Source: Calendula officinalis (Eukaryota > Streptophyta > Magnoliopsida > Asterales > Asteraceae). From it: DNA of 64,000 bases. The DNA lies in contig OY970821.1 of the NCBI GenBank assembly GCA_963853835.1, forward strand, positions 48,686,646-48,750,645, read 5' to 3'. The notes below the pieces were generated by a model, which was given only the letters and a program-made list of their open reading frames with translations, was not told the origin of the DNA and did no database searches. Position 1 is the first letter of the stretch. Each line of letters starts with the position of its first letter. Shown piece by piece: positions 43,684 through 56,282 of this stretch. The position numbers and the translations under genes are program-made.

Positions 43684-46558
43684 TGTGACAACTCGACATT
43701 TTGGGAATGTTACTATTTTTCATTTCTTACTTTCTATATTTAGAAAGTTTCTATTTTTAGAAACTTTCTCATTTCGTAATATTTCTAATTTTAGAAAGTT
43801 TCTATTTTTAGAAACTTTCCTCGTTTCCTATTATTTCTAATTATAAAAAGTTTCTTTTTTTAGAAAACTTTCCTCATTTCATATCATTTCTATATTTATA
43901 AAGTTTCTATGTTTAGAAACTTTCCTCATTTCGTTTCATTTCAACTTTTGGCGTCCAAACACATAAATAGTTCACCGAACATTTAACATTTTCACCATAC
44001 ATCAGTGTTTGACTATTTTAGTCAACACAACATCTTATATTACTTGTGGTGACATTTTTACTCCAAAACATTTCTAATAATGATATTTAAGTAATATTTA
44101 ATCAATAAATCAAAATAAGTAACGAAAAGTGACTCGTAACGAATTTTATTCCAATCCGACACATCGTATTGTTGCCCGACCATCTAGTGGCCGAACCCCT
44201 TCACCCTTGGGTCATAATTTCGTCCAAACTACACCAAGGAGGTGTGATTATCATCTCATTTAAATATTTAATTGTTAGATCTTATCCCTCTTTGAATTAT
44301 TATCTCAATCCTAATTTGAAAGAATCCTTGTAACATTACAACTCTTCTTTCAAAACCCTAATTCTTACCCCTATATAAACACCCTTAAACCCCCCACATA
44401 TTTCCTTTGTTGATTTCGTCCCAAGCATCCCCAAAACAGCCCCGAGCTCCGTTCGAAGCCAAGCAAACCCGAAACCCATTGATTGTTCTTGATCTAGTTC
44501 GTCTCGATCCCAAGGTATGATACCAAGTCCTTTTTGTTTGTTTTTCCTTGATTACTCCTTTCTTGAATTCTGTTTTGAACCCGAGACCATGGCCCTAGGC
44601 CATATGGTCTCGGTTAGCCATTGAAAACCGAGTATACACGCATGTATGCATTCGATCATGTACATGTGTGTGTGATTGTGTTTAAAGCTTGTGATCTATT
44701 GCCTAAACCCTAGATTCGAACCCTAGATCTAACCTAGATGTGACTGGATACCTAGATCTAGCTAAACACCACATGAAAACCCAAACTCTAGCCGATCTAG
44801 CCTCCAAACCCGAAGGGTTTTAGCCTTCGGCCAACCTTTGACCGAACCCTAGCCGAACCCTAACCCTAGTTGACCTAGATTGACTAGATTTGACTTTCGT
44901 TGACCAAAACTTGTGCTAAACCAAACCCTATATCCGAATACTAAACCTTAGCCAAAATCTAGAAACCCTAGTTGACTATTGTTGACTATTTTGACCAATG
45001 TTGACTTTTAGAATGGACTAATTTTGACCCATAAGTCAAACCGGGTCAAGGCCGGATCTTGACCCAAACCGTGGATCCAAACCTGAATACCTAATCGGGC
45101 CAAGGCCTGTACTTGGCCCATTCGGTCTATCTTAGTCTATCAGGCCCAAACTTTAGTTGGCCCATTAAGTATGCAAGTCTATTTGAACCAAAGCCCAAAC
45201 CTTTGGCCCATTACTTACCCAAACCTAACCCAATTGGGCCCAAGCCCAATCTATGGCCCAACCTAATTGGACCTAAGCCCAATATGAGGCCCAAGTGGCC
45301 CAAACTAGTGCCCATTAAGCTCATCTCGGCCCATTAAGCCCATTAGGCCCAATCTAGGCCCAATAAGCTTAACCCAAGTTCATTTCATTTCATTTCATTT
45401 CGAAGCCCATTTCATTTCATTTCATTTCTTTTCGGCCCATTAAGGCCCAATGATCCAAGTTCATTCGATGTCAGAAAACATAAAACATAACATTAATTTC
45501 ATATCATTTATCTTATATTGTATCTAGAATCGCCTGTATTAGCTTAGTCTAATTAGTAAGTTATATCGTTTAGGAAGCTAGGAGCCTTTGAAGGTTTCCT
45601 CTGTCCTAATCTGTCGCTAAGCTTTGTCCAGGTGAGTCCACAGACCCCTTTTACTATTTTTACTGTTTTATAAACTTTGGGGTGGAAAACATAAACAATT
45701 ACTACTGTTGTACTATGAGTGTACAACATTTACATTTTCATTATCGCATTGACATGACATACAATTATTATACCGGACTAAGGTTTGCCAACAATCATTA
45801 ACTGGTGGATCCAGACCATGGATATGCAGATAGTACTATTGGCTGACACTCATCCTGCCAACATTATTTGATAACTACTTGGTATATCCAAGACATCTTT
45901 CGGGAGTGTATATCCATAAAAGAACGATAACATACTGGAGTTGAAGTGTTGATTGTTGACTTAGGGGTTGGTATATTAACTCAATAGACTAGCTACCTGT
46001 TGGGGATAACAGTTCATGCAATGTCAAACATAACAATTTCTTCAACACTTTTTCATAAACATAACTAGTAGTTGTAGATATTCTACAACTACACTATACT
46101 TATCATACTTACTTCTCATATTATATGAGTGTTGAACTTTATACATTTTCAGTCATAAACTTATTTTCATAACAAACATGTTGGGTAGCAAACACTTTAC
46201 TTTCATCATAAACAATAACCTTGTGGATTCACTCAACATTATTTGTTGACCCCCTTTTACTTATGTTTTTCAGGTGATTTAGGAGCTCAGTGAGACTGGA
46301 GGATATAAGCAGTGGATTGTCGTGAGCCATAAATGAACATTTAAGTTTACGAACAATCACTTCATTTTCAAAACTTACTATTTTTAGTAACTACTATTTT
46401 TGGAAACTTTCCATTTTTAGAAGGTAAACCATTTTCAATATGTTATTTACGTGGTTGTTTGTTTACATATTTTTTGCTATGTCATCATGAACGTTACACC
46501 TTCGTTCTTCCGCAAAACATTTAAATGAAGTAAAACTCATTTTTGGCGGGGTGTGACA
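43684..46558 (+). repeat. E5 5' LTR
   Basis: 2,875 bp. The first 250 bp hold four GAAAGTTTC/GAAACTTTC hairpins (43742-43925). The middle (45100-45450) has about 13 GGCCCA words and TTCATTTCATTTC runs. Comparison of the first 300 bp with the 3' LTR shows about five differences. Confidence 0.9.
43742..43925. repeat. Four tandem hairpins in the E5 LTR
   Basis: GAAAGTTTC-TATTTTTA-GAAACTTTC recurs at about 43742, 43792, 43845 and 43899 with a period of about 50 bp. The third and fourth copies vary in arm and loop. The same array is in the 3' LTR from 50877. Confidence 0.8.
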
Positions 46559-46781
46559 GAGTGATATCCGAGCTTAAGTTATAGTGAATTAGTTAGCCTA
46601 GTCTATAACTACAAAAACTTTGACAAAAGAAATGTTCATGGCACGCTGAGTCTCATATCCCGAAGTTTCATTGTTCTTAGATTAGAACATTGCCTTAGTT
46701 AGTATTGCCTTAGAGTAATATTTAGCATATCGTCTGAGTGCCTAATTTTATATTCTATCAGTATTACGACTTATTATCAGA

Positions 46782-47147
46782 ATGTCGTTATCAAGTGTTA
46801 TCGATATTTCGTCCGACTCCGAATATGATAGTGAGCATAGTACTACTACGCCTAGAAGTATTCCTGCGTCATGGCATCAACGACCAAGAAGACGTCATAT
46901 CCCCATTATCCCAAATGGTCCTCTGACACCAGCTATTGGCCAACGCCCAATTTTGTTTCGTATGTTTGAGGGCGGTATTTTATTTGTGTCTACGCATGTG
47001 AAGCCGCGTCGTAATTTAGTTCCAAGAACCTCTCGACGACAAGAATCAGTATCAGAATCAGAACTAGAAGAAGAGTCAGAGTCTGAAGAAGACTCTGAAG
47101 TAGGAGATGAACCAGAAGAAGACGACAAGTCGTCGTCGCGCGTCTAA
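46782..47147 (+). pseudogene. E5 Gag N-terminal remnant
   Basis: 121 codons: SLSSVIDISSDSEYDSE start, an Arg/Pro-rich middle, then a Glu/Ser-rich tail (EEESESEEDSEVGDE). The start lies about 220 bp after the PBS, as expected for a Gypsy gag. The frame then stops, and a CTA microsatellite replaces much of gag. Confidence 0.5.
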
Positions 47148-47380
47148 TTTAACTTTTAATTATACAAATATTTTATGTTCTTGACTATTTTAAAAACTAG
47201 TTTTACTTAGTTATTTTCTTGTTACCTAGTTTGGGTGGATGTGTCATCCTTTTCAAATCACAACTATTAGGAAACGTTTTTAATAAAAGTCTTATTTTAT
47301 TAATTGAAAAGATCATCTTATTTTGATTATTTAAAAATTTATTTCATACTATAATAAGTAATTTCCTTATTTTGCGATTT

Positions 47381-47428
<48 letters not shown>

Positions 47429-47438
47429 TTACGTCTAC
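47381..47438. repeat. (CTA)n microsatellite, about 19 units
   Basis: Nearly perfect CTA repeats inside the gag region of E5, followed by imperfect CTA/CGT units to about 47450. Confidence 0.95.
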
Positions 47439-47519
47439 TACTACTACGACTGTTGTATCTATTTTTTCCTATTTCTTTTAAATATTTCTACTATGTTTAC
47501 TCTATAAAAATTTCTTTCT

Positions 47520-48000
47520 TTAAATTCTCTTTATCGTCTAGTCCCTCATAGGGGTTCTCCTGAGTTTAAGCAAATTGAGAGATATATCTACGGTCTACAC
47601 GATCTCGTTCTTACTCACGTCACTGCTGCTCAGCCTACGACTTTTGAAGATGACATGAATCTAGAAACAAGACTGATAGATGATGCTTTTAGAAGTGGAT
47701 CGTTTAAAGACCAATTGGTTGTGTCTAGAAAATCGTCTGAACCCTCTAGCAACGACAATGGGAAGCGTTACTACAACATCAATCAACAAAACTACAAAGG
47801 AAACAAGTATCAGAAGACCAAGAGCTATGCTGCCTCCAACTAGAGCAACAACAGAAGAACAACGATCAGTCGAACCCTGATGAAAACCCGTGTGCTGGAA
47901 GCAATCCCAAGTGTAACAAGTGCAATTGACATCATGATGATCAGTGTGAGAAGTTTTATATATGTGACCGTTGGGGTCACAATTTCAGAAAATGTACGTC
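47520..48000 (+). pseudogene. E5 Gag C-terminal part with degenerate zinc knuckle
   Basis: The frame reads FKQIERYIYGLHDLVLTHV (a conserved Gypsy Gag stretch), FEDDMNLETRLIDDAF, then a Ser/Asn-rich basic region. After a stop, CNKC..HHDDQCEKFYICDRWGH and FRKC remain from the knuckle. Broken by stops and with residues out of place. Confidence 0.55.
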
Positions 48001-48113
48001 TAATACTCCTTCCAAAATTCTCGTCTGTACGAGTATGGTGACCCAAATCACTACCGAAATCGCTGCCTAAAGCTTTAAGAACAATAACAACGCCAATCAT
48101 AACAACAACCGCA

Positions 48114-48548
48114 ATGCCAACAACAACAATAATCGTCAGAATATTCATGGTCGAGCGTTCGTCATTGGTGCTCAAGAAGCTCGCGAAGATCCCAAATACC
48201 GTTGCTAGTACGTTTATTATCGACAATTGTTTTGCTTCTATTTTATTCGATTCGAGAGCCGATTTGAGTTTCGTATCGACCGACTTTAAAAGATTCGTAA
48301 ATATCGAATCATCGCCTATAGCGCTCAGTTATGAGATTGAATTAGCAGATGGCAAATTATTATGTCTAGTGAGTTTTTTTCTTAAGAGTTGTAAGCTTAA
48401 TATAGACAATCAAATATTCGAGATTGACCTTGCGCCTGCAGAGCTAGGTAGTTTTGATATCGTCATAGGGATTAATTGGTTATCTAAAAACCATGCTGAT
48501 ATATTATGCCACAATAAACAAATTCGAATCCCTTTAACAAAAACATAA
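48114..48548 (+). pseudogene. E5 aspartic protease with mutated active site
   Basis: Matches retroviral-type protease of Gypsy Pol: STFIIDNCFASILFDSRADL, FDIVIGINWLSKNHADI. The active-site triad D-S-G is D-S-R here (about 48250-48258), so the enzyme should be inactive. Frame 0, shared with RT. Confidence 0.75.
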
Positions 48549-48836
48549 ACATTAATAATTCAAGGTGAACAAAGAAACAAAAAATATTAAAATCATAAAT
48601 GTTATGAAAGAACATAATATCTTCATAAAGGATGCCAAGCCTTTCTTGCTCATGTCATTGACATGCTGTCCAAAGATCGTAAGATTGAGTACATTCCTAT
48701 CGTTCGTGATTTTCCTAACGTTTTCCTGGCGAATTGCCTGGACAGCCACCTCAGAGACAAGTTGAATTCCGCATCATGTTGATTCCAAAAATTCACTCCT
48801 ATCGTACATTCTCTTTATCGTCTTGCACCGTCTGAA

Positions 48837-49640
48837 ATGCAACAACTTTCTTCTCTGTTACAAGAACTTCTTGATCTTGGTTTCATTCGACCGAGTTTCT
48901 CATCCTGGGAGCTCCGGTCCCTTTTCGTTAAAAAGAAAGATGGTTCAATGAGGATGTGCATTGACTATCGAGAATTGAATAAAGTAACCATTAAAACTTG
49001 TTATCCTTTTCCCCGTATTGATGATCTATTCGACCTACTCCAAGAATTGAGTTTCTATTTCAAGATCGATCTCTGTTCAAGCTATCACCAATTGAAGGTT
49101 CGTGATGAAGATATACCCAAGACAGTGTTCAAAACTCGCTATGGTCATTACAAATTCTTGGTTATGCTATGTGGTTTGACCAATGCGCCCGCTGTGTTTA
49201 AAAATCTCTTGAATAGAGCGTGTAAGCAATATCTCGACAAATTCATCATCATCTTCATAGATGATATTCTCATTTATTCACGAACAAATGAAGAACATGA
49301 AGAGCACTTAAGAATTATTCTTGAGTTGTTGGAGAAAGAGAAGTTGTATGTCAAGTTTTCTAAGTATGAATTCTGGTTGCGTGAAGTAAAATTCCTAGGG
49401 CATGTCATCAACAAGGAAGGAATCCACATTGATCCTGCAAAGATTGAGGCTATTAAAAATTGGGAAGCTCCAAGGACCCCAACAGAAATTAGACAATTTC
49501 ATGGTCTTACTGGCTATTATAGAATATTCATCGAGAATTTCACGAAGATAGCTAAAGAGTTAATGGTGATGACGCAAAAAGATGAGAAGTTGTCTGGGGC
49601 GAAAAACAAGAATCGGCTTTCCAAACCCAACAATCCATAA
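48837..49640 (+). pseudogene. E5 reverse transcriptase (Ty3/Gypsy)
   Basis: 267 codons with LFVKKKDGSMRMCIDYRELN, PFPRIDDLFDLL, KIDLCSSYHQLKVRDEDI, LCGLTNAPAVF, the catalytic FIDDILIYS (about 49248-49275), EFWLREVKFLGHVI and ETFTKIA-like thumb residues. The frame ends at 49640 with a stop in the RT-RNase H junction. Catalytic Asp residues are retained, but upstream and downstream frames are broken, so no functional Pol is made. Confidence 0.88.
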
Positions 49641-49721
49641 TATTTTCCGCGCAAATTCTATCCCTTCCCGAAGGAACCGACAATTTCGTAGTTGCTGTGA
49701 TGCTTCGCACCAAGGGCTAGG

Positions 49722-50327
49722 TTGTGTATTGATGACAAGGTGATCACCTACGCTCCTCTACAACTGAAGATTCACGAGAAGAACTACACCACGCATGATC
49801 TCGAGTTAGGTGTCGTTGTGTTCGCATTGAAGATTTGGAGACATTACCTCTACGGTACCAAGTGCATGATATTCACTGACCACAAGACTCTGCAACACAT
49901 ATTCGATCAGAAAGAGCTCAACATGAGACAGTGCAGATGGGTAGAGTTGATGAATGATTACGACTGCGAGATCAAGTATCATCCTGGTAAAGCTAACGTC
50001 TTAGCTGATGCCTTAAGTCAGAAAGAGCAACCCAAACCTCGTCGTATTCGAGCCCCGCCAATTTCCATTCTTTCTAATCTATCCTCCCAAATTCATAAAT
50101 TCCAAATTGAAGCATTAGAGATAGAGAACATGAAGAAGGAAGTCGTACGTGTTTTGGAGAAGCAACTACAAGCAAAGGTGGATGTAACCCTATACTTTAT
50201 GGATCGTATATGGGTCCCTAATCATGGAAATGTTCGCGACGTCATCCTAAATAAAGCTCACAAGTCCAACTATTCGATTTCATCTCATGCTGACAAGATG
50301 TGCAAAGATGTCAAAGAACTTTATTAG
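49722..50327 (+). pseudogene. E5 RNase H and integrase zinc-binding part
   Basis: RNase H features: KNYTTHDLELGVVVFALKIW, TDHKTLQHIF, KYHPGKANVLADALS. Then a linker and the start of the integrase H2C2 finger (LNKAHKSNYSISSH), which is interrupted by a stop at 50325-50327 just before WPNMKKEI. The His/Cys set continues in the same frame to CLTCSKMK, so only the stop breaks it. Confidence 0.82.
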
Positions 50328-50394
50328 TGGCCTAATATGAAGAAAGAGATTGTAGTGTACGTCAGCAAATGTCTAACGTGTTCGAAGATGAAAG

Positions 50395-50685
50395 ATGAAA
50401 ATCAGAAAACCGTCTAGTCCTCTACAACAACCAGAGATCCCTGAATGGAAATGGGAACAAATCTCAATGGATTTCAAAACCAAGTTACCTAAAACGTCTG
50501 GTGGTCATGTTACAATTCGCGTAATTGTCGATCGTTTAACCAAATCAGCTCACATTATCGCGATCAAGGAAAATGATCAAATGGAGAATCTGACAAAAAT
50601 CTACTTGAAGGAAGTCCTATATTGGCATGAAGTGCCAATATGGATCATATCTAATCGCGTCATACGTTTCACTTCTTGTTTTTGA
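50395..50685 (+). pseudogene. E5 integrase core, truncated
   Basis: In another frame: WKWEQISMDFKTKLPKTSGG (first catalytic Asp kept), IRVIVDRLTKSAHII, then IISNRVIRFTSCF where the second Asp is Asn. The reading ends there. The third catalytic residue and the whole C-terminus are deleted, because the 3' end sequence and PPT follow within about 130 bp. Confidence 0.82.
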
Positions 50686-50818
50686 CAATCGTTGAAAAAC
50701 TCTCTCTGTACTCGCCTCGATATGAGTACTGCCTATCATCAACATCTATTTCTCGTTGTCCCTACTGTTTGTTCTTTGTCTTAAATTTCGGGATGAAATT
50801 TCTTCAACCAGGGGAGAA

Positions 50819-52091
50819 TGTGACAACTCGACATTTTGGGAATGTTACTATTTTTCATTTCTTACTTTCTATATTTAGAAAGTTTCTATTTTTAGAAACT
50901 TCCTCATTTCGTAATATTTCTAATTTTAGAAAGTTTCTATTTTTAGAAACTTTCCTCGTTTCCTATTATTTCTAATTATAAAAAGTTTCTTTTTTTAGAA
51001 AACTTTCCTTATTTCATATCATTTCTATATTTATAAAGTTTCTATGTTTAGAAACTTTCCTCATTTCGTTTCATTTCTACTTTTGGCATCCAAACACATA
51101 TAAGTTCACCGAACATTTAACATTTTCACCATACATCAGTGTTTGACTATTTTAGTCAACACAACATCTTATACTACTTAAGGTGACATTTTTACTCCAA
51201 AACATTTCTAATAATGATATTTAAGTAATATTTAATCAATAAATCAAAATAAGTAACGAAAAGTGACTCGTAACGAATTATATTCCAAACCGACACATCG
51301 TAGTGTTGCCCGACCATCTAGTGGTCGAACCCCTTCACCCTTGGGTCATAATTTCGTCCAAACTAGACCAAGGAGGTGTGGTTATCATCTCATTTAAATA
51401 TTTAATTGTTAGATCTTATCCCTCTTTGAATTATTATCTCAATCCTAATTTGAAAGAATCCTTGTAACATTACAACTCTTCTTCCAAAACCCTAATTCTT
51501 ACCCCTATATAAACACCCTTAAACCCCCACATATTTCCTTTGTTGATTTCGTCCCAAGCATTCCCAAAACAGCCCCGAGCTCCGTTCGAAGCCAAGCAAA
51601 CCCGAAACCCATTGATTGTTCTTGATCTAGCTCATCTCGATCCCAAGGTATGATACCAAGTCCTTTTTGCTTGTTTTTCCTTGATTACTCCTTTCTTGAA
51701 TTCTGTTTTGAACCCGAGACCATGGCCCTAGGCCATATGGTCTCGGTTAGCCATTGAAAACCGAGTATACACGCATGTATGCATTCGATCGTGTACATGT
51801 GTGTGTGATTGTGATTAAAGCTTGTGATCTATTGCCTAAACCCTAGATTCGAACCCTAGATCTAACCTAGATGTGACCGGATACCTAGATCTAGCCAAAC
51901 ACCACATGAAAATCCAAACTCTAGCCGATCTAGCCTCCAAACCCGAAGGGTTTTAGCCTTCGGCCAACCTTTGACCGAACCCTAGCCGAACCCTAACCCT
52001 AGTTGACCTAGATTGACTAGATTTGACTTTCGTTGACCAAAACTTGTGCTAAACCAAACCCTATATCCGAATACTAAACCCTAGCCGAAAT
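50819..52091 (+). repeat. E5 3' LTR, left part
   Basis: It begins TGTGACAACTCG after the purine-rich AGGGGAGAA and matches 43684 to about 44962. It is cut by E6 at 52092-52095 within CTAG. Confidence 0.9.
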
Positions 52092-52095
52092 CTAG

Positions 52096-53005
52096 GTTAA
52101 CAAGAAATAAACCTTGTACGAAGAACTCGAACACACACATACTTGTGTGTTCGTCGACCATCAACCAAAGAACCCTAGGGTTCTTTGGCCGAAATTCGTC
52201 CAAGAGGGAGAAGGGAGAAAAGGGTTTCCCAAAACATACCTTGTTGATTGCTTAAGATAGATCCACTGATGATGAACAAGTCGAGCGATCTTCTAGTTGA
52301 TCTAAGCAATGAACTTGGATCTTCAAGACATGAAGAACACGAAGAACACGAAGAACTAAGAACACCAAACTTGGTGTTCTTGCTCTCGGCCGAAACAAGG
52401 AGGAGGAGAGGGAAGTGATTTCGTGAGGTGTGTAAGGGGTTTTAGGGTTACCTTAAGCCTCTTATTTATATACAAATAAGTTACGCTTAGAACCCTTCTA
52501 GTTTAATTAATATTAGAACTTTAATTAAACTTCCTTTTAACACTTCCATCCCTTATAGTTTAACTAGTTTATTATTGTTGCACTTAACTACTAAATGTCT
52601 AGTATTAATACACTAATAATTCGGTACCCATATACACGAATTATATACTTGTATTTATACTTTCAATAATTAATTATATAATAATCTTTATATAATTTAT
52701 ACAACAATATTATCCAATTACTATATGATTTAATAGCTTTAAATCATATCATGGATAATCTATAATTAACACATTGTATATTTACACAACTAGTAAATGT
52801 ACAACTACTTGTATTAATTAGTTTTAAACTAATCTAGTAATAACTTAAACTTAACTTAATACTTAACTGATTCATAATGACTATTATAAATCATTCCTCT
52901 TCGTAGTACCATTGCTTATCTTGCTCGTATTACATGTACTCACCGGTGTGACCCTTAAGTGTTTCGTAGGCATGGATGTATCATCATAGGTTGACTGACT
53001 GTGCA
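52096..53005 (-). repeat. E6 3' LTR (element orientation), truncated
   Basis: It matches 59011-59913 of the right LTR very closely, including the hairpin CACACATACTTGTGTG near the start, and ends GACTGTGCA. The first about 196 bp of the LTR are missing. Confidence 0.85.
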
Positions 53006-55445
53006 CATAATTTCTTCAGACTCCCACTTGTGCAAGTCTGTAACCTTTGTCTTAATGATACGAGCTACAGTGGCCTTCTAGATGGGCATGTAGGTAACCA
53101 ACCCCATAAAAACAGCTTACGTAACCCAGGTATAGTTTATGAAAAACTCTTTAATAGCGTCTCCTAGTAAAGAACACCCTGTGTTTACTTCTTGGGCAAA
53201 CTATGTTAGGCTTATCCCTTGCAGCACGATATTTGTGATAACGAATACGAGCATGGTAGACATTATCAACTCCTGTATTCGAAATCATTTTATGACTTCT
53301 TGATTCAAACTGCTGTGATAAACGACAAAGAACAGATCAGTTCGTTTGGGCACGGCCGTGCACTTGCCAGTTTCTTATCAAGTCAAAGGACCTATAAATA
53401 TTTCTCCTAAAGAGGAGGTGCAATTGTCATCTTGTATATTTCGATTTAAAAATAAAACTTCCTTTGTACCCAGTATCGCCTCGCATGACAAACGTATTTC
53501 AGAATTGTCTGAGTTGAACCAAAGCACATTAGTCATTGTATCCTAAACCAAATACCTCAGGCTTAAGGACAATCCTAGTGAACAATACTTTTGAACTTTT
53601 CAACCACGAAGTATTGTCACGGTGGTCAATCCAATATTCGTTAAGCCTCTAACAGAATATCACCGATATTTGGTTTACACAAAACTTGTGTAGCTATCTT
53701 CGAAGAACTTCGAATCTACCACCAAATACCGCGATGACGTTAACGTCCCATCAAGGTTCCCACCAAGACGAGTAGTCACGGATTTTTGTGTCTTCTTGAA
53801 TAAATAGACTTTTATTCATGAATCTTGTAAAACATACAAAGTCTGAATAAAAATGATATTAACTCATGTACTATTCCTCACTGGACATAGATACTGAATT
53901 ATTACTGGATCATTACTTATTCCTTTCGTTCGTGTTGATTACTTAATGATTCTTACAAACTTAATTGTAACTTTATCACTAAACCAATCATTTCTATTAA
54001 ACTAAAGACATAAGACGAGTATTTAGGAATACTATTACTTTTGCCTTTGCTAGATATTGTTCTTGCAACAATTTAGAACATATTCTAGTCTTGCCTTTTA
54101 TGTAATTCGGTAAACATAGGAGGATTGGAAATTAACTCCTTGGTTTCTTGAATTCATAAAATCATCCTTGTAACTAAAGCCTCTTTTAGTTACTTGATTT
54201 GTAGATATTCTTACTAGTTAAAGAAATTTCCTTAAATGACTATGTTATCCACTGAAGGGTTAACAACCTTATTAGATATGCAATAATTAATCACAAGACT
54301 TGTGATCACGCTATTAGGTTTGCAATAATCTAATTAACGATCATTTATTATTTCTCTTAACTCTTTGGCTAACGACTTGGTAAAACCTTGTTGTTAATGT
54401 CTTACTAACTTACTGAATTCACTAACATCTTTAATGAATTACGTTAGTCTTAGCTCCCACTTACTTTTATGGAACTTAAGCATCTCTTAAACTACTTTGA
54501 CCTAGTCAATAACTTGTAGTTTAATCTTTTAAGAATTCTATCAATAATTAAGATCATCCTTTGTATTTGTGAATATTCAACCTTCCTGTTTAGGGAATTA
54601 TGATCTTTATTGATTACTGTATCTAACAAGTATAAAACACTTGAAATGATACTATCAATTCTTAAACACATCAGTATTCTTTTAAGAATTTTATTTAATG
54701 CCAAAGTCATTACTTGGATTTGTCAAATATCCATTATTCCAATTAGGGAATTATGACTTGATTAAATATTGTATTTATTACAAGTATAAAAGACTTGCAA
54801 TAATACCTTTTAATTCTTAAATACTTTAATATAGTTTGTCCCTTTTAAGAGTCGTTTAATGTCTAAGTCATTTTACTTGGATTATACAAATATCCAATTA
54901 TTCCTACTAGGGAATTATGACTTCATTAAAACCTTTACTACAAGTGTAAAAGACTTGTAATAATACTCTTTAAAGTCTATCTTGATTATATCCAATATAA
55001 TCATACTATATTAATACTAATACTTTAAAACTTTCTATCATAAGTAATGACTATTACTTAAGATGTTTTAACTAAGTTCAATAACCTTTGAACCTTATGC
55101 TTCCATAAAACTCTTAAATACTTTCATTAGAAAAACTTTCTAATTACTAGCATCTAAATACCTTGAGCTATCAAGACATTATTTATACAACAATCAAACA
55201 AATATATATAAAAACATGAAATATAAGTAAATCAAAACTTGACTTACAATCTAGTCATAAAGCTTGACTAGTGTAATTATCACACATGCACACAATATAA
55301 TTCAACCATGGATTCGATAATTGATTAAAACCAAAATAAAACTTGTTTTAACAAAAATAAAATTATCTAAACAATAAAGTAAAAATTGTTTAAAACGAAT
55401 CCACAAAAATACTGAATTATAAAAAACTTGGTGCTCGTGGGATCA
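53006..55445 (-). other. E6 interior downstream of gag, noncoding, with tandem repeats
   Basis: No protease, integrase or RT motif. Three diverged repeats of about 155-165 bp, each with TTAGGGAATTATGA (54590, 54744, 54908), occupy about 54540-54990. The short ORFs at 52976-53546 are not conserved. Confidence 0.65.
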
Positions 55446-56282
55446 TCACCATCTCATGCTGGTCACTATCACTTTCCATCTCCTCCTGCAATAAACGATT
55501 GCAAAAGTTAGATTACTCGTAATGTACTTTACAAGTATCTTAAAGTGATTAAGAAGTGTGGTTGTGTTACCTGAGGAACTTGCGTTTCCTCCACTACCAC
55601 TTGCACCCTTTGGACAATTCCTTTTCCAATGCCCAGCCTCACCACACTTGAAGCACCGGTTCTCGGTCCTCGCAGTGTTAGGCTTAACCTTCTTGACCTT
55701 TTGTTTGACACCTGTACCATTTGGCACTCCTTGGTTAGGATAGGTTTTACCCTTTCCTTTACCACCATGCCCATTCTCATCGCTGCCATCAGTTATGCGA
55801 CCCCTTTTTGAATTGGTCTCAATATTCAACTCAACAGCCTCGAGCATAGATTGTAGCACGGGAATGGAATTATCCATATTACGTTTGCTGTAGTTGGCTA
55901 CAAAAAACTTGTAGTCATTAGACAATGAGTTGAGTATCATGTCAATTGCGAACTGCAATGACATGTGGTGACCAAGTCTAGTAAGGTGATCAACGTGCAC
56001 TTCCATTCTCATGGCGTGTGCACCCACTGATGCTCCCTCAGCCATTTTGCAAGAAGCGAACGCCTTACAAGCATAAAACGCTTGTCCTGGTTTGTTTTCT
56101 TCATCCTTGGCAGGGGTTTTCAACACGTTTCTTTCTCGCTCAATCATATCCCTCTCTTGTCTGAGCATGATCTTAAAATCACGCTTCCAATTGAGGAAAT
56201 TTGACCCAGTCTTTTCTTTCTTTCCTAGAAAGAAACGTCGCGAGAGTTTGTTGTAGGTTATCGTTGTGTTTGTTGCTGCCAT
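55446..56282 (-). CDS. E6 Gag (copia), intact but shortened
   Basis: An open frame of 278 codons from ATG at 56282. The N-terminus MAATNTTITYNKLSRRFF and a GSNFLNWKRDFKIMLR block are copia Gag. A jump follows at about residue 55-70, where about 80 residues seem missing relative to the family. It resumes with MAEGASVGAHAMRMEVHVDH, LSLQ-like FAIDMILNSLSNDY, a Gly/Lys-rich linker and the zinc knuckle CFKCGEAGHWKRNC (about 55626-55667). The last 45 residues after the knuckle do not look like Gag-Pol. Gag builds virus-like particles and binds RNA. Being stop-free in a pol-less element, it may be under selection or simply young. Confidence 0.78.
   Translation of the reverse strand: MAATNTTITYNKLSRRFFLGKKEKTGSNFLNWKRDFKIMLRQERDMIERERNVLKTPAKDEENKPGQAFYACKAFASCKMAEGASVGAHAMRMEVHVDHLTRLGHHMSLQFAIDMILNSLSNDYKFFVANYSKRNMDNSIPVLQSMLEAVELNIETNSKRGRITDGSDENGHGGKGKGKTYPNQGVPNGTGVKQKVKKVKPNTARTENRCFKCGEAGHWKRNCPKGASGSGGNASSSGNTTTLLNHFKILVKYITSNLTFAIVYCRRRWKVIVTSMRW

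Noticed and set aside
47840..48226. 128-residue hydrophobic ORF on the minus strand
   Set aside because: Antisense to the Asn-rich gag-protease linker of E5; hydrophobicity is a by-product of AAC repeats.
53219..53546. Overlapping ORFs after the E6 left LTR
   Set aside because: No retroviral or host motifs, different frames, and inside an otherwise noncoding interior.
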